Shown piece by piece: positions 34,101-46,387 of a stretch of 64,000 bases of DNA. The translations under genes and the position numbers were made by a program. The first letter of the stretch is position 1, and each line of letters begins with the position of its first letter. This DNA is from Zea mays. Taxonomy: Eukaryota > Streptophyta > Magnoliopsida > Poales > Poaceae. Under the pieces are notes generated by a model. It was not told where the DNA came from and made no database searches. It saw nothing but the letters and a program-made list of their open reading frames with translations. The stretch is from contig NC_050096.1 in the NCBI RefSeq assembly GCF_902167145.1, positions 81,712,683 to 81,776,682 of the forward strand, read 5' to 3'.

Positions 34101-35115
34101 AGTATCCTGAACTGACACAAGGTAAAGAGTCTCTTTGCCTAGTTCCTGAACTGACACTAGGCAAAGTAAAAATGGGTATTTTCCTCATATGCTTCCAGTA
34201 CGACAATGTGCGCCGAGTGCCGCCACACTGCACACTCGGTAAAAGTTTTAAAAACTTGGAGCTTGTTTTGACAAGTGGGGTCACGTGCACCAAAAGCAAG
34301 TGACTAGTTGGCCAAGCACACCGCCTCCATTTCGCATCCAGTGACAAGTGGGGTCATGAAGCTTGGACTTGGGTCTTGGAGCCTTGGACCGGTCCAACCC
34401 TAGCGTGGCGGCGACGGCTTCAGATCCAGCCTATGCGCTAGCCGCCAGCGATCTTCTGGCGGCATGCTCAGCTCCCACCTTCGGTTCTCCTGCTCCGTAC
34501 AGTACCTGAGTGAGTCCCTGCACTCCTAGTATCCTTCGTCGTTCCTGCTCTCCCTGGCTTCTCCTCCTCCTCTGGCCGACCGGCGTGCTCTCCCCAGGCC
34601 CTTCTATCCTATGCGAGTTGCCCGACCGGTCGACAAACTCAGCCATGCATGGAGGTGGCAACTAGCTGGTCAGAATGACATTAGACTGATAGACAACGAC
34701 ATGAGAACCTGCTGATACATCGCAGCTACTGATGATTGTCTATCAACCATTCAACGTTGCACTTCACTTGCATGATCCTCTGTTTTCAATTCTAAACATG
34801 ATCGATGACATGCTACTGATTCTTCTATCATCTATGTTCTACCATAAATATTTCTTGTCCCATATATACTTTTATTGACCATTAGTAGAGATAATTGTAG
34901 GTGTATAATATTTCTTTTTAGTATTACAACCCACATTATTATAGTATATATATTAACTTAGCCATACCTAAATTTAATTTTGTCCTCTGCCACTGCCTAG
35001 CTCCTACTGCGTCCGACCAGCCAGCCAGCTCTCTCTCCTCCGGCCTGCTCTCCACAGCTCCCCCTCCTCCAGCCTGAGCAGTGGAGCGCGACAGGGACCT
35101 CGCCCACACTAGGCC

Positions 35116-35335
35116 AGCCAGCTCCCTCTCAGTCTCACGCGCACAGCTGCAGCGGCCAGCGGCGTAGTCTCGCCCCGCCGGATGCCCGCAAACAAGGTGA
35201 ACCTCTCCCTCTCAGTCTCACGCGCACAGCTGCAGCGGCCAGCCGGCTCCCTCTCAGTCTCATGCGCACAGCTGCAGCGGCCAGCCGGCTCCCTCTCAGT
35301 CTCACGCGTACAGCTGCAGCGACCAGCTAATTGCA
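35116..35335. repeat. tandem repeat, unit about 50 bases
   Basis: Three to four copies of a unit with CTCCCTCTCAGTCTCACGCG and CACAGCTGCAGCGGCCAGC occur. The first two are separated by a 60-base non-repeated stretch. The region is GC-rich and may be captured host DNA, but no gene was recognised. Confidence 0.8.
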
Positions 35336-35821
35336 AGTGTCACCAATAACATTTACCGGATGTTCATTAGGAATTTAGGTGGCAACTGGCGAAACTAATT
35401 CTATTGTTTTATTTGTGGGGCCCATTTTAGCACTCATTTGCATCACTAGTACTAACAGTCAACGGTAACCTTCACTGAGTGCCAACAGCCTCTTCACGTG
35501 ACATGTTTATTTAGTTCTATAAAGGCTTTTATGTGTGCTCGGTTCATCATCCTTTCCTGAGAGGAGCATCTCTTCATTGCAATATTCTAGATTGGATTGG
35601 ATTGCACGTGACATGTTTGTGCAGGATTGGATTGCAGTAATTAAATGATAAATTTTACTTGGTTCTTTTTACTGGAGTGGAGCTAGAGTATATTACTAGT
35701 ATTGTTTTATATTGTTTTTACTAGTTGGTCCCTACATATTCTCTTACAAGCATTTAGAGAGTAGGAACGTTGTGTAGATGCAATTGTTGTTTATGTTACT
35801 CTCTACTATATATGTTAGGCG

Positions 35822-36058
35822 ATGGAGGACCGTGAGTGGATGTACATGGGCCGCTCAAGTCAGGGTCAGATCACCAATGAATGGATCAACAAGACTGATG
35901 CTTTCTTGGAACGAGCATTTGGTGAGGCTGCTAAAGGAGCGAGTAGAATTTGTTGTCCCTCCAGTAAATGTGCAAACAGGAAAAGACAAACAAAGAAGGT
36001 CATGGGGGAGCCTCCTCTGCATAGTGCTGCACTCGGCAAAGGAGCCGCCTCTGCCTAG
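35822..36058 (+). pseudogene. CACTA TNP2 N-terminal (transposase-associated) fragment
   Basis: The frame MEDREWMYMGRSSQG...ITNEWINKTDAFLERAF, with a CCPSSKCANRKRQTKK zinc-like block, matches the transposase-associated domain at the start of CACTA TNP2 proteins. After ~60 residues it runs into subterminal repeats and stops, so the catalytic part is gone. This supports the plus orientation of the relic. Confidence 0.75.
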
Positions 36059-36210
36059 CGCTGCACTAGGCAAAGCCTCCGTTACCGTGCCTCCCATCGT
36101 CATGGAAACTTTTCTTCGCCGAGTGACATGTGACACTAGGCAAAGTTTTTGCTAGGTGCCCGAGAAATAGCACTCAGCAAAGACACTTTGCCGATCCCTT
36201 CGTTGCTGTG

Positions 36211-36529
36211 ATGGAACCTCCCAAGGTATTAGGCACACCTACAGTTGTCCTTGTCCTAAGGACCTTGGACAGCCCTGTAGATGCACATAATCACTCGACA
36301 AGTTCGGTACTGTATCTTCATCATTCCGCCCAAGAGCGTTTCACCCGTAACGCAAATATTACATCACATCGGATAAAACAATAAGCAGAAGCAAATTACA
36401 ATAACTTAATTTACATTCATCCAATATATATAGAGCGTATTATTATTATTACAATACCAGGGTACTATGAGTGCATAAGGTATTATTATTACAGAAAAGG
36501 AAGATATTAAAAGCATATAGGAAGAAAAT
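36211..36529. other. unassigned sequence
   Basis: AT-rich with TATTATTATTACA units near 36437 and 36482. No gene or clear element end recognised. Confidence 0.3.
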
Positions 36530-37990
36530 AAGACTTGCCCTCTAAAAGATTACTCCCCCTAAAAGAGTGTTCTTCCCCTTAGAAATAATATTCTCCCCCT
36601 TTGTCATAGACGAAGATATACTCCCCCTGTCGGAGATCCACCAGTTAGGAAAATCACATGAGAAAGAGAGGTACAAGATATGATTTGAATAGGATAACTC
36701 ACCATATGCATTGGTAAAAGATATATTTTAACAACATATGCATTTATAGCAACATGGGAAACACATGATATGAAATATATAGTCTAATCAAAATCTAGAG
36801 ACCACATGTAAATGATACCAATTTTGGAATGAAACCACTTGTGGAATCAATTGAAGATTTTGAAAATTCTTGTAGATTGGCAGTGGAAGCTCTTTGTCTT
36901 TCTTCGGAGGCTCCATTTTCCTTCAATGAGACTTACTACACATAACTTGGAGAGGTCTAAAATGTGATGTATTCAGTGTGGTCCGAAGAGATTGTACTGC
37001 GGACCGTCCAAGCCTTGGCGCTAGACCGTCCTCAGTCATGTCCAGAGATGTATCCGTTTTGCACATGTCCTTGTGTGCTAGTGCGGACAACCCGGCTAAG
37101 ATGGGCGGACCGTCTAAAGGTGCCAAAATAGAATTGGACAGGGACTGTGTGGTTTTTGACATTTGAACTATGGACTGTCCGAGAGCTTTGCTTGGACAGT
37201 ATTGACTCCAAGTCGTGGACCGTCTAGCCTTGGAGGGCGAACAATCCGCCTGTGTAATGTCACTTGGTCAGTGCTCGAGTGCTTTAAGTTGCTAGGTCTT
37301 GGACCGTCCAGCCAGGGTCGGCAGACCATCTGAATCGACCTTTTTCTAACAGCTCTGACAGAATTCAAATGACATTTATAGTCGTTACTGGTACGACAGA
37401 CCGTCTGGCCAGAGGGCGCGTACCGTTCGCGTGTGCGCAGAAAGTGTACCATTTGCACATAACGACTAGTGTTGTTTGGGTGCTATAAATAGAAGTGGTG
37501 CTCGTGTGTGAGAGCTCTTTTGGCCATTCCAAGCACACATTGAGCACATTTATGATCCTCCAACTCACTCACACACACATTGCTTGAGATTGCATCCTAG
37601 TGGGTGATTGATTGTTCTTGTTCCTAGTGCATTTGCATCATTTGGTGATCTTGAGGCACTAGTAGCACACCGAGCAAGCATTGTCGACTTGTTACTCTTA
37701 GAGGTTGTCGCCTCCTAGACGACTTGGTGGTGTCTCCATCATGGTCTCTGTGAAGATTGTGGATGAGCCGCGGTGGCAATTGTGAGGGGTTCGCGCCTAC
37801 CTCGCCTAAGCGGTAAAGAAAGACGATGCTAGTAGAACCGAGGTATTGAGTGATTCCTTATCCTTTGGCTCAAAGATCAAGCCACGTCTTGATAGAGGAG
37901 CAAGTGTAAACTTCGAGTCCACCTCAACATAGATTAGGGGGTGATCGGCAAATCATTGATACCACGAGAAAAAAATCTGGTGTCTCTCTA
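36530..37990 (+). mobile_element. LTR-like retrotransposon fragment
   Basis: Pyrimidine tracts ACTCCCCCT (36552, 36590, 36622) resemble reversed Sirevirus purine tracts. They precede a stretch with repeated GGACCGTC motifs (36990-37420), a TATA box (GCTATAAATAG, about 37481) and a G/T-rich tail. The tract and TATA orientations disagree, and no LTR partner or target duplication was found. Limits and identity are tentative. Confidence 0.4.
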
Positions 37991-38061
37991 TTTCCCTATC
38001 ACATGTCTTCCTTGCAATAGTTTGTGATTAGTGATTTAGTATTCATTTCTAGCATTGCTAT

Positions 38062-39740
38062 TAGGGCTGGGCATTCAATCTATTAGGGTAATTCAGTTCG
38101 GTATATTCGAGTTTGTGAAATTTCGGGTTCTAGAAAATGAGAACCGAAATTTTCAAAATAATTTTAGGAACCAAACCCGAATAGACTCACAATTTCGGTT
38201 CGGTCTGTTTGGTCACACAATAGATCCGAATAGTAGAGAGACTAGTATCTTTTGTTAAAATATATACAATGAATAATTAATTGGAAGTACTATTATTACA
38301 ACAAGTGACTATAAAAAATAGCATATATATATATATATATATACTATCTTTAAGATGATATCATAATTTTTAGCTAATAAGTTCATAAATCATAAAATAA
38401 TACCATCACATATTAAGAGCTTTTTTATATTTAGGGTTATTCGGTCTATTCGGGATTGAAAGGTTTGGGATCAAACCCGAATCTGTACCCTGAATTATAA
38501 CACATATAGGAACCGAACCCGAACCCAAACCCGAATAGACTGACAATTAAAACTTATGAGGACGTGCCCCAATGCAATGGGGTTTATATAAAGCAACGCA
38601 CTGGTTAGAAGAGTTCAAAAAAAATATACAGTTATAACTGATTCTAGATAAGGTTGGAGCCTCTTTAAACCAGACTTAACAATAAGGTTCAGAATATGAC
38701 AAGCTCACCTTTGATGTAAAAACATATCTCTGACATAACAAAAAAAGAAGATGGAGTTTAACCATAGCAATTGTATTAGCAGAAGCATTATCCAAAGTAA
38801 TAGAGAAGGTTTTATCATCAGGACAATACTCTTTTAACACAACAAATTTACACTCAGATATGTTGTCACCACTGTGTGAGACATCAATAAGCCATAGGCC
38901 TATGATCCTCTTTTCCAATTCCTAGGAAGCATTAACAGAACAAACAACAACACTCAAATAATATTCTTTAGCATTCCTAAACCATATATTAGATGTAACA
39001 GCAATAGAAGAAACACATGGTTTAAATGTGTCAACAAGCGTAACACGTGCATCATTATAGTGTTTTTTAAAATCCCTAGTTGTTGTTTGTCTAGATATAG
39101 CAGAAAATCTAGGATTATGAGCTTTTTTAATATATTATGCAAAAGCAGATGATCCAGCAAAGCAAATAGGCAAATCAAGCCTACGTATCAAGTGACACAT
39201 ATCAGAACGAGCAACATCAACATTATACTCCCACAATGTAGCACTATCATCAAGATTCAATTGGAGCAGGGACTAAGCAAAGGTAGTTCTGCCATGCTTC
39301 AGTTTACATGTAGTTCATGCCGATTAAGAAGACCAATGCCACCAGATGATTTAGAAGACAGTACGCACTTGCAAACCTTGCACTTAGCTTGACACCTTAC
39401 CCTCACACATCGGTCAATTACCTTGTAGATCTTATCAAAGTCGTTCAGTAGATCTTGTAAAAGTCGTTCCACACATCAGATGTGGAAGCTCTATTTCTTA
39501 CTAGAGCGCTAGTCGGTGTGTCTGTCAACTGTGTTGTCCCCTCAGCCTTGGTCTCATCGACGTCAGGGTCAAGGTTGATAGGTTCGGATGATGGAACCTC
39601 ACTGCCACTGGTGTGCCTGGCCCCGACCATAGTATCATCGTTGGCCATCAATATCCACCGGTCCCTCACAACTTCAAACATAGAGACGACAGACAAATCA
39701 AGATTCAGAAGCACGAGCACAAGCATGGGATGAACCAATA
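38062..39740 (-). mobile_element. hAT transposon relic
   Basis: The left end TAGGGCTGGGC resembles the terminus at 30862. Subterminal units of the CCCGAA/TTCGG type flank an AT-rich middle with a TA microsatellite (about 38325-38342). Transposase remnants follow on the minus strand. No matching right terminus or 8-bp duplication was found, so the right limit given is only the end of coding similarity. Confidence 0.6.
38676..39648 (-). pseudogene. Ac-like hAT transposase, degenerate N-terminal half
   Basis: A start at 39648 (MANDDTMVG) leads to an acidic N-terminus ending SDVWNDFYKIY. A BED-type zinc finger follows (CKVCKCVLSSKSSGGIGLLNRHELH, about 39310-39400). Then comes RPF-like text (HNPRFSAISRQTTTRDF), and then the catalytic-region start with KRIIGLWLIDVSHSGDNISE and FSITLDNASANT. 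Several stops and frame changes break it, and the C-terminal dimerisation (hATC) part is absent. This is a dead transposase, and the BED finger makes the hAT call firm. Confidence 0.8.
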
Positions 39741-41340
39741 TTCAGAAGTGTGATAATAAGCACAAGATGCACAAGCACCATTTTACCGAAGCTGGCGCAC
39801 CAGAGTCAATCTTAACAGCTCGATAGACATGGTTAGGGCCTTAGGGGAATGGGAAAGCATGGTTAGGCACCGATGTAGGTAGAGGATCAGAGGAAGAATA
39901 ATAGAGGTTGGAGAATCAGACATGACGAGATCCAAAAGAACAACAAAAGAAACTTAGGGTTAAGAACTAGAATCTACCACAACTAGATCTAGAAGTGATA
40001 AGAGCACAACAAGTCCATAACAAACAACTTATCGTCTTATTCTTATTGGGGTCAAGTGTCAACCTTGTTGGACATCGGCTAGAAGAAGAAGATAGAACAC
40101 CTAAGCTCTTATTGTCTTACTGAAGCTATGATCGAGGTGAGGGGATGCCGGGAGGGGAACATGAGGTGGAGGACCCTACCAAAGACTAGAGGGAAATGAG
40201 CGATGACAACGATGGAGTGGAATCGGCGGAGGGCGGCAAGGATCTAGATCGCCCCAAATCGCCAGAGGCGGAGAGGTCGAGAGGGTTCGAGAAGCTGAGA
40301 GAGAGCGAGATTGAGACACTAGCAACGTGGGGCCAAGGGTGACAGAATACAATGTTCATTTACCCATGGCTAACCATGCTTTTCGGCTGATCAGGTCGTT
40401 CTCGTCCAACGTGCTCAAGAGGTGGCCTAGACACAACAGTAGCCAACAGGCCATGTCGGCACGGGCCGGGCCATGGACTGGCCCGATTAGTCTAGAACTG
40501 TTGGCCATCTATAGCTCTAGTGCATTCAAATAGGGCCATAGAACTCACAATATTTTTTATCTTTTGTTTTACTTCTAGGAGAAAAAATAAAACTGAACAA
40601 ATGAAACCATATGGACATAGACCAAATTGAACAGCTGATTATCAAATTGAAGTCATAACCAATGGGGCAAGTGAAGAACACCTTGTCAGGTTTTGCATTG
40701 TATGAAACGTTAGCTCTATCAACTTCTTCCATCCATAATCGGGGCAGAAGATCAATGGCAGGCCTGACCGCTTGCGTTGGCGCCCTGATGAACTCATCGT
40801 GCTTGAAGCTAAGGGTACTGATGCAGTTGCCTCCATGCCAGAGAGATGAGAGACCAGATATAGAAAGGGGATATGAGAGGCAGGGGTTCTTGCCACATAA
40901 AAAAGCTCACCTGCTCACACGCTCGTCAATGAAAAAAATAGCGCCATATACATTGGCAGCCACATCAATGATAAGGCATTTGGAGCAGATTAGTATACTA
41001 AGGTTGGTGCCAATGGGGACGGCAACGCGAGTGAGAGGGAGCTGCTGCCGCTCAGACACGAGAGAGGCGGGCGACGCAGCTCGCTCCCGGCGAGAGTGGG
41101 TGGTATCGCCTCGCTCTCGTCCGCACTGGAGCGCGCACGGATGGGAGGTGGGCGAGAGGGAGGCGATGCGCTGGACGGGCGGGTGCGTGGGCGAGAGCGT
41201 GGGGCAAGAGCGAGCTAGCACGATCTGATTGGTCCACGTGGCACCACGTGTGCTAGCCATTGCAACTAGCCTTTTTTACAGTTTGGAGTCCAAAAAATTC
41301 AAAAAATGCAAAAAATCACAAAATTCATCCCCAATCCCTG
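39741..41340. other. intergenic, no gene recognised
   Basis: Mixed sequence. 41040-41260 is GC-rich and may be the outer part of the PIF/Harbinger element downstream. Short reading frames here show no domains. Confidence 0.4.
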
Positions 41341-41347
41341 TATAAAT
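41341..41347 (+). promoter_or_regulatory. TATA box of the PIF/Harbinger ORF1
   Basis: TATAAAT lies 83 bases before the ATG at 41424. Confidence 0.6.
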
Positions 41348-41423
41348 ACCCCTACCGTGGTGGAGCTCATTACACAGACCATTTTATCTCATTTTCTCTT
41401 CCAAACTCCCCTCTCTTCACACA

Positions 41424-42780
41424 ATGTTGGGTTGGTCCCCAGATTTGAACACCTTCACGGATCTCTTGCAATCCGATGGGTCACCTACAACCCTTCCGTT
41501 TGATGAGTCTTCTTTACTACATCACCACTCCGATGTTTCAGCCCCAGTCCCCCATGCACTAGTTCCGGCTGCGCGTCCACCATCATACCCTTATCCCTAC
41601 CATTTCTATTAATATCCATTGTCTTCATATGGTCAACCTCCAACTTCCCAAGATGGAATTCAAGCTTCATTCCCAGTACGTCCGTATACCCCTCCCCCAC
41701 CTGCTGTGGATGGAAGTCAAGCTTCTTTTCAGGTACCTATGTATGCCCTCCTCCATATGCTCCACCTTTGTATGGAGTACCTCCTTATGTTCCATATGCT
41801 CCATCTCCGTATGGAGCACCTCATCCATATGCTCCACCTTCGTATGGAGCACCTCCTCCAGTTGCACCTTTATCTGTTGGATCCAAAAACCAAGCTGAGG
41901 AAAATCCTGTGCCGAAGGAAAAGTGCCCCAAAAGGCTAGATTGGACGACTACCGACGAGAAAAAGTTGGTGAGTGAATCATTTCTCATTTATTTAATCTT
42001 GATTTTTTTAGTTTACTTACATTATAGGTTTTATTATAGGCCAATGCTCGGATTATGCATTCTAATGATCCCATCTCCGGCAACAATAAGAGTGAATCAA
42101 GTTTCTGGGGTCAAATAGCGGTAGCATATAACTCCATCTCCGACCCTCTCCGTCGTCAAACCGGCAAGCAACTTAAAGATCATTGGGTCACCTACAACCG
42201 GGAGGTGACCAAGTTCAATGGATACTACCTCAAAGAAGAAAGGTTGCGTCAGAGCGGAACAAACGATGCAATGGTCATGGAGGCAGCAGTGGCGAGGTTC
42301 GAGGGTAAAATGGGGCATCCATTTAAGCACCATCACTGGTGGCAAGTTGTTCGCCACGAGCCCAAGTGGTCAGCAAAGCATAGTCTTGGTAGTGGATTTG
42401 ACACGACTGTGAATAAGAGAACCCGAGTCGGAGTATCTGGTGAATATAGTTCTGGAGGCACTGAAGACACCGAGGAGGAAGTGCCTCGACCAGTGAGGCG
42501 TTATAGTGCAAAGGCAGCTACGCGAAAGACAAAGACGAAGGGGAAAAGGAAGGAACCCACGAGCAGCGGATCAACAAGTGAAGCATTCAAAATGAAGAAC
42601 ATGTGGGGTGGATTAGTGAAGGCCAAACTTTTGAAGCAATGGAACATCCTAAAGGGCCGATCAACCAGGGATATGAACCCGGCTGAAAGACGTATCCATG
42701 CCGGAGCTGTAAAGATGGTCGAAAAAGAATTTGGTTTGGTAGATGACAAAGAAGAGAAATCGGAAGCAGGACGTGAATAG
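41424..42780 (+). pseudogene. PIF/Harbinger ORF1-like Myb/SANT protein, broken
   Basis: ATG 41424 opens a Ser/Pro-rich leader, stopped by TAA at 41610. The same frame continues to ~41740, where a one-base shift moves to a Tyr/Pro-rich repeat (YGAPxPYAPP). Then comes the SANT-like start (KRLDWTTTDEKKL). A GT-AG intron (41969-42039) leads to exon 2 at 42040-42780 with SSFWGQIAVAYN, RQTGKQLKDHWVTYNREV and a C-terminal PAERRIHAGAVKMVEKEFGL. This matches the trihelix/Myb-like ORF1 of Pong/PIF transposons and their domesticated relatives (NAM-associated C-terminus). No ORF2 transposase lies nearby. The two 5' lesions suggest decay, unless another upstream splice form exists. Confidence 0.75.
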
Positions 42781-43604
42781 GAGGAAGATGAGGATGAGAT
42801 CGAGGAGTTCGATTAGAGTTATGTAATTTTATTTTGATTATAATATAATTTTGTTTAATTATTATGCACTTTGTAATTTTTAAGTCAATAAAAATATTGT
42901 GTTGTGTGATTTCTGAGTGTTGAAATAAATCTGCGTGAATTACTTAATTTTGAAATATAAAAGCTGATGTGGCTATAGGCTGAGGTTATAGCCTCCTACA
43001 GTTTGTGCACTGAAATAGCTGGAACGAGAGTGGAGTCGAGAGGTGACGTGGGAGGGGGCGAGAGTGAGGCTATCCAGGATTAAGGTGCAGCCTGCAGGGA
43101 TGCAAATCCTAGATACCAGGACCAGAACTTCTTAACGACCGCCGGTAAAATTTACTCAGGTTATTCTCGTCTAAAAAGAATTAAGTAGGATTTTAACTTG
43201 TTTATGATTTAATCTCACTCAATCTGCTCTAATCTACATGGTTTGGGTATAAAACGAACATGCCCTAAATAAATTAGAAACACTACATACATATACATCT
43301 CCATGTATTAAAGGCATGCGCTTGCTACTGCTACCTGCGAAATATTATCAAGAATGGCAAGTAAACTCCCCTGCTTGGTGCTCACAGCAAATTCGTCTCA
43401 CGCATATTCGTCATCCAGCTCCGTTTAAAATGCGTGCTCATTATCCCTCAAGCATGCATATACTATATATGATGCAGATCATATATGACCTTTATACAAT
43501 TATCACCACCTCGATTCCTCGCGGCACATCTTTGCACCGCAGAACGACCGTGCAGTATTTTATACAAACATCTACTCTCGATCTACCCATGAGCTAACTC
43601 CCAA
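42781..43604. other. intergenic and promoter-proximal, no gene seen
   Basis: 42781-43030 may be the 3' end of the PIF-type element. 43140-43270 resembles a small MITE remnant. The last part is the promoter of the oxidoreductase gene. Confidence 0.4.
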
Positions 43605-43612
43605 TATATAAG
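43605..43612 (+). promoter_or_regulatory. TATA box of the HOTHEAD-like gene
   Basis: TATATAAG lies 44 bases before the start codon, so the 5' UTR would be only about 15-20 bases. Confidence 0.7.
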
Positions 43613-43655
43613 CGAGCCGAACTTTTCTCCTATCTGAGCACTGCTGCTGCTGAAA

Positions 43656-45577
43656 ATGGCGCCTGGGCTTGCGAACTGGGTCGCGCTGGTTCTGACCGTC
43701 CTCCTTGGTCTCTCGTGCCTCGTCGTCGCGCTCTCGGAGGATGGTTTGTGCCGGACTTGTCACGCGCTCTTTGGTATTTCTGCAGTTCTGCAAACGTGTG
43801 AATTGGCATGGACATGTGCAGAAACACTGGACAAGCTGCGGTTCGTGCGCCACGCACAGGACGCGCCCCTGGTGTCGCAGTACAACTACATCGTGATCGG
43901 CGGCGGCACGGCGGGGTGCCCGCTGGCGGCGACGCTGTCGGAGCACTCGCGCGTGCTGCTCCTGGAGCGCGGGGGCCTCCCGTCCCGCAACATGTCCGAC
44001 CAGCAGCACTTCACGGACGCGCTGGCGGACACGTCCCCGGCGTCGCCCGCGCAGCGGTTCGTGTCCGAGGACGGCGTGGTGAACGCGCGGGCCCGGGTGC
44101 TGGGCGGGGGCAGCTGCCTCAACGCCGGGTTCTACACGCGGGCCAGCACCGACTACGTGCGCGCCGCCGGCTGGGACGCCCGCCTCGTCAACTCGTCCTA
44201 CCGCTGGGTGGAGCGCGCGCTCGTGTTCCGCCCCGCCGTGCCCCCGTGGCAGGCCGCGCTCCGCGACGCGCTGCTCGAGGCCGGCGTCACGCCCGACAAC
44301 GGCTTCACCTTCGACCACGTCACGGGCACCAAGATCGGGGGCACCATCTTCGACAGCAGCGGCCAGCGCCACACCGCCGCCGACTTCCTCCGCCACGCGC
44401 GCCCCAGGGGGCTCACCGTGTTCCTCTACGCTACCGTCTCCAGGATCCTCTTCAGACAGCAAGGTACGTACGTGCGTGCACGGCTTCCGCATTTTTTTTT
44501 CGACAGTGCGGGCTGGCACGATCGCGCTCTGAAGCGGAGAATCGTGCGCTGTCGACAGAGGGCGTGCCGTACCCGGTGGCGTACGGTGTGGTGTTCACGG
44601 ACCCGCTCGGGGTGCAGCACCGGGTGTACCTCCGGGACGGCGCCAAGAACGAGGTGATCCTGTCGGCGGGGACGCTGGGGAGCCCGCAGCTGCTGATGCT
44701 GAGCGGCGTCGGCCCGCAGGCGCACCTGGAGGCGCACGGCGTCCAGGTGCTGGTGGACCAGCCCATGGTCGGGCAGGGCGTGGCTGACAACCCGATGAAC
44801 TCGGTGTTCATCCCGTCGCCGGTGCCCGTCACGCTGTCGCTCGTGCAGGTCGTCGGGATCACCCGGTCCGGCAGCTTCATCGAGGGCGTGAGCGGCTCCG
44901 AGTTCGGCATCCCCGTCTCCGAGGGCGCCCGTCGCCTGGCTCGCAGCTTCGGCCTCTTCTCTCCGCAGACGGGGCAGCTGGGCACGTTGCCGCCGAAGCA
45001 GAGAACCCCAGAGGCCCTGGAGCGCGCGGCGGAGGCGATGCGGCGGCTGGACAGGCGGGCGTTCCGGGGCGGATTCATCCTGGAGAAGATCCTGGGCCCC
45101 GTCTCCTCGGGCCACGTCGAGCTGCGGTCCGCCGACCCGCGCGCGAACCCGGCGGTGACGTTCAACTACTTCCAGGAGTCGGAGGACCTGCAGCGGTGCG
45201 TGCGCGGCATCCAGACGATCGAGCGCGTGATCCAGTCCCGGGCCTTCGCCAACTTCACCTACGCCAACGCTTCCACGGAGTCCATCTTCACCGACTCCGC
45301 CAACTTCCCCGTCAACCTCCTGCCGCGGCACGTCAACGACTCCCGGACGCCCGAGCAGTACTGCAGGGACACCGTCATGACCATCTGGCATTACCACGGC
45401 GGGTGCCAGGTCGGCGCCGTCGTGGACGACGATTACCGGGTGTTCGGCGTGCAGCGACTGAGGGTGATCGACAGCTCCACGTTCAAGTACTCCCCCGGCA
45501 CCAACCCGCAGGCCACCGTCATGATGCTCGGAAGGTATATGGGTGTGAAAATTCAGGCCGAGAGATGGAGGAAATGA
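43656..45577 (+). CDS. IPE1: HOTHEAD-like GMC oxidoreductase (NP1/IPE1 type), 3 exons
   Basis: Exons are 43656-43743, 43822-44463 and 44559-45577, giving 582 aa. Residues ~8-26 form a signal peptide. The FAD-binding GGGTAG lies at 56-61, GMC signature 1 at about LGGGSCLNAGFY and signature 2 at LSAGTLGSPQLLMLSG. The C-terminal catalytic region has WHYHGGC at 520-526 and GTNPQ at ~557-561. GMC oxidoreductases of this class are FAD enzymes thought to oxidise omega-hydroxy fatty acids for cutin or pollen-wall lipids. Intron 1 is 78 bases with no in-frame stop, so retention would just add 26 residues. The splice form is preferred because it removes a Cys-rich insert before the FAD domain. The symbol rests on remembered similarity to rice NP1/maize IPE1 and on the neighbouring PLD-beta gene. 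A paralogue cannot be excluded. Confidence 0.92.
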
Positions 45578-45893
45578 TCGAGATTTCAAGTTTCAGCATG
45601 GTCTAGGGACTAGGCCTCTAGCTGTGATAATGAATATCAATCAACACATCTGTAACTGGGTAACTGCTCTAGCCTCTAGAGTAGGTTTTATTTTTCTCTA
45701 GATATTTTTTTAATCTCCTCTAGACATACTCCTAGCTTCCGCATGTTGTTGGTTCCATTTCACCACACCCCTAGATGCATTGTTCAGCATTTCGCGGGAA
45801 TAATGAGAATTATGCTGAAAAGGCATGATCGCTCCTCCTGCCTATTCTACAGAAAATTAAATAAAGAACCGCCATTTCATCAAATAAACCAAA

Positions 45894-46016
45894 GGCCGTG
45901 TTCTGTGGATTGGAAGGGATCGAGGAAGATTAAATCGTTTCTATTTAATTTTCCCTTAATTTTAACTAGTTAATCTCATGGAGTTCCTTCTAATCTACTT
46001 CTAACTGAACAAGACC
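45894..46016. mobile_element. small MITE between convergent genes
   Basis: 123 bases with imperfect inverted ends GGCCGTGTTC/GAACAAGACC, in the 810-base gap between the oxidoreductase and phospholipase genes. Target duplication unclear. Confidence 0.45.
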
Positions 46017-46387
46017 AAGCCCAAAAGGGAAAAACACTTGAAAATATTCTGCAGGATCAATTTACATTCTGAACATTTACCAGTACTTTCCAGGATCTAC
46101 ATTGGAATACCTTGGTCCAAATGTGATATTCCTGAACCTCTTTAATTTTTCTATACATGTACCCAATAAAGGTATAAATTGATTGGCTACTTATATATGT
46201 ACTGAACGAATCCAGAAAAAAAGGTCAAGGGGAGAAAGCCCATATTACCATTTCCCCTGCTTGCCTGCAACCTGTAGCTATTGCAAAATTTTCACCCTAT
46301 CTACGCTCTCAAGAAAGAGGATAAGCTAGTGCTAGGGTCCCCCTGGGCAGAGGCCACCAGACATTATGTAAGTTGCACAGCTAAAGT

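Larger units (their letters stand above)
32783..36210 (+). mobile_element. CACTA (En/Spm) relic with inverted repeat and TNP2 fragment
   Basis: The left end reads CACTACGGGAGAGACAAAC, followed by many subterminal CTTTGCCGAGTG/CTAGGCAAAG units on both strands (32800-33180 and 34060-34240). Similar units recur at 36030-36190. A TNP2 N-terminal fragment lies at 35822. No intact CACTA right terminus was found, so the right limit is where the units stop. The element is deleted and non-autonomous. Confidence 0.75.

Noticed and set aside
43808..45577. Alternative 589-aa frame over the oxidoreductase
   Set aside because: It joins the true frame only after the intron. Its first part is Arg/Ala-rich out-of-frame text.
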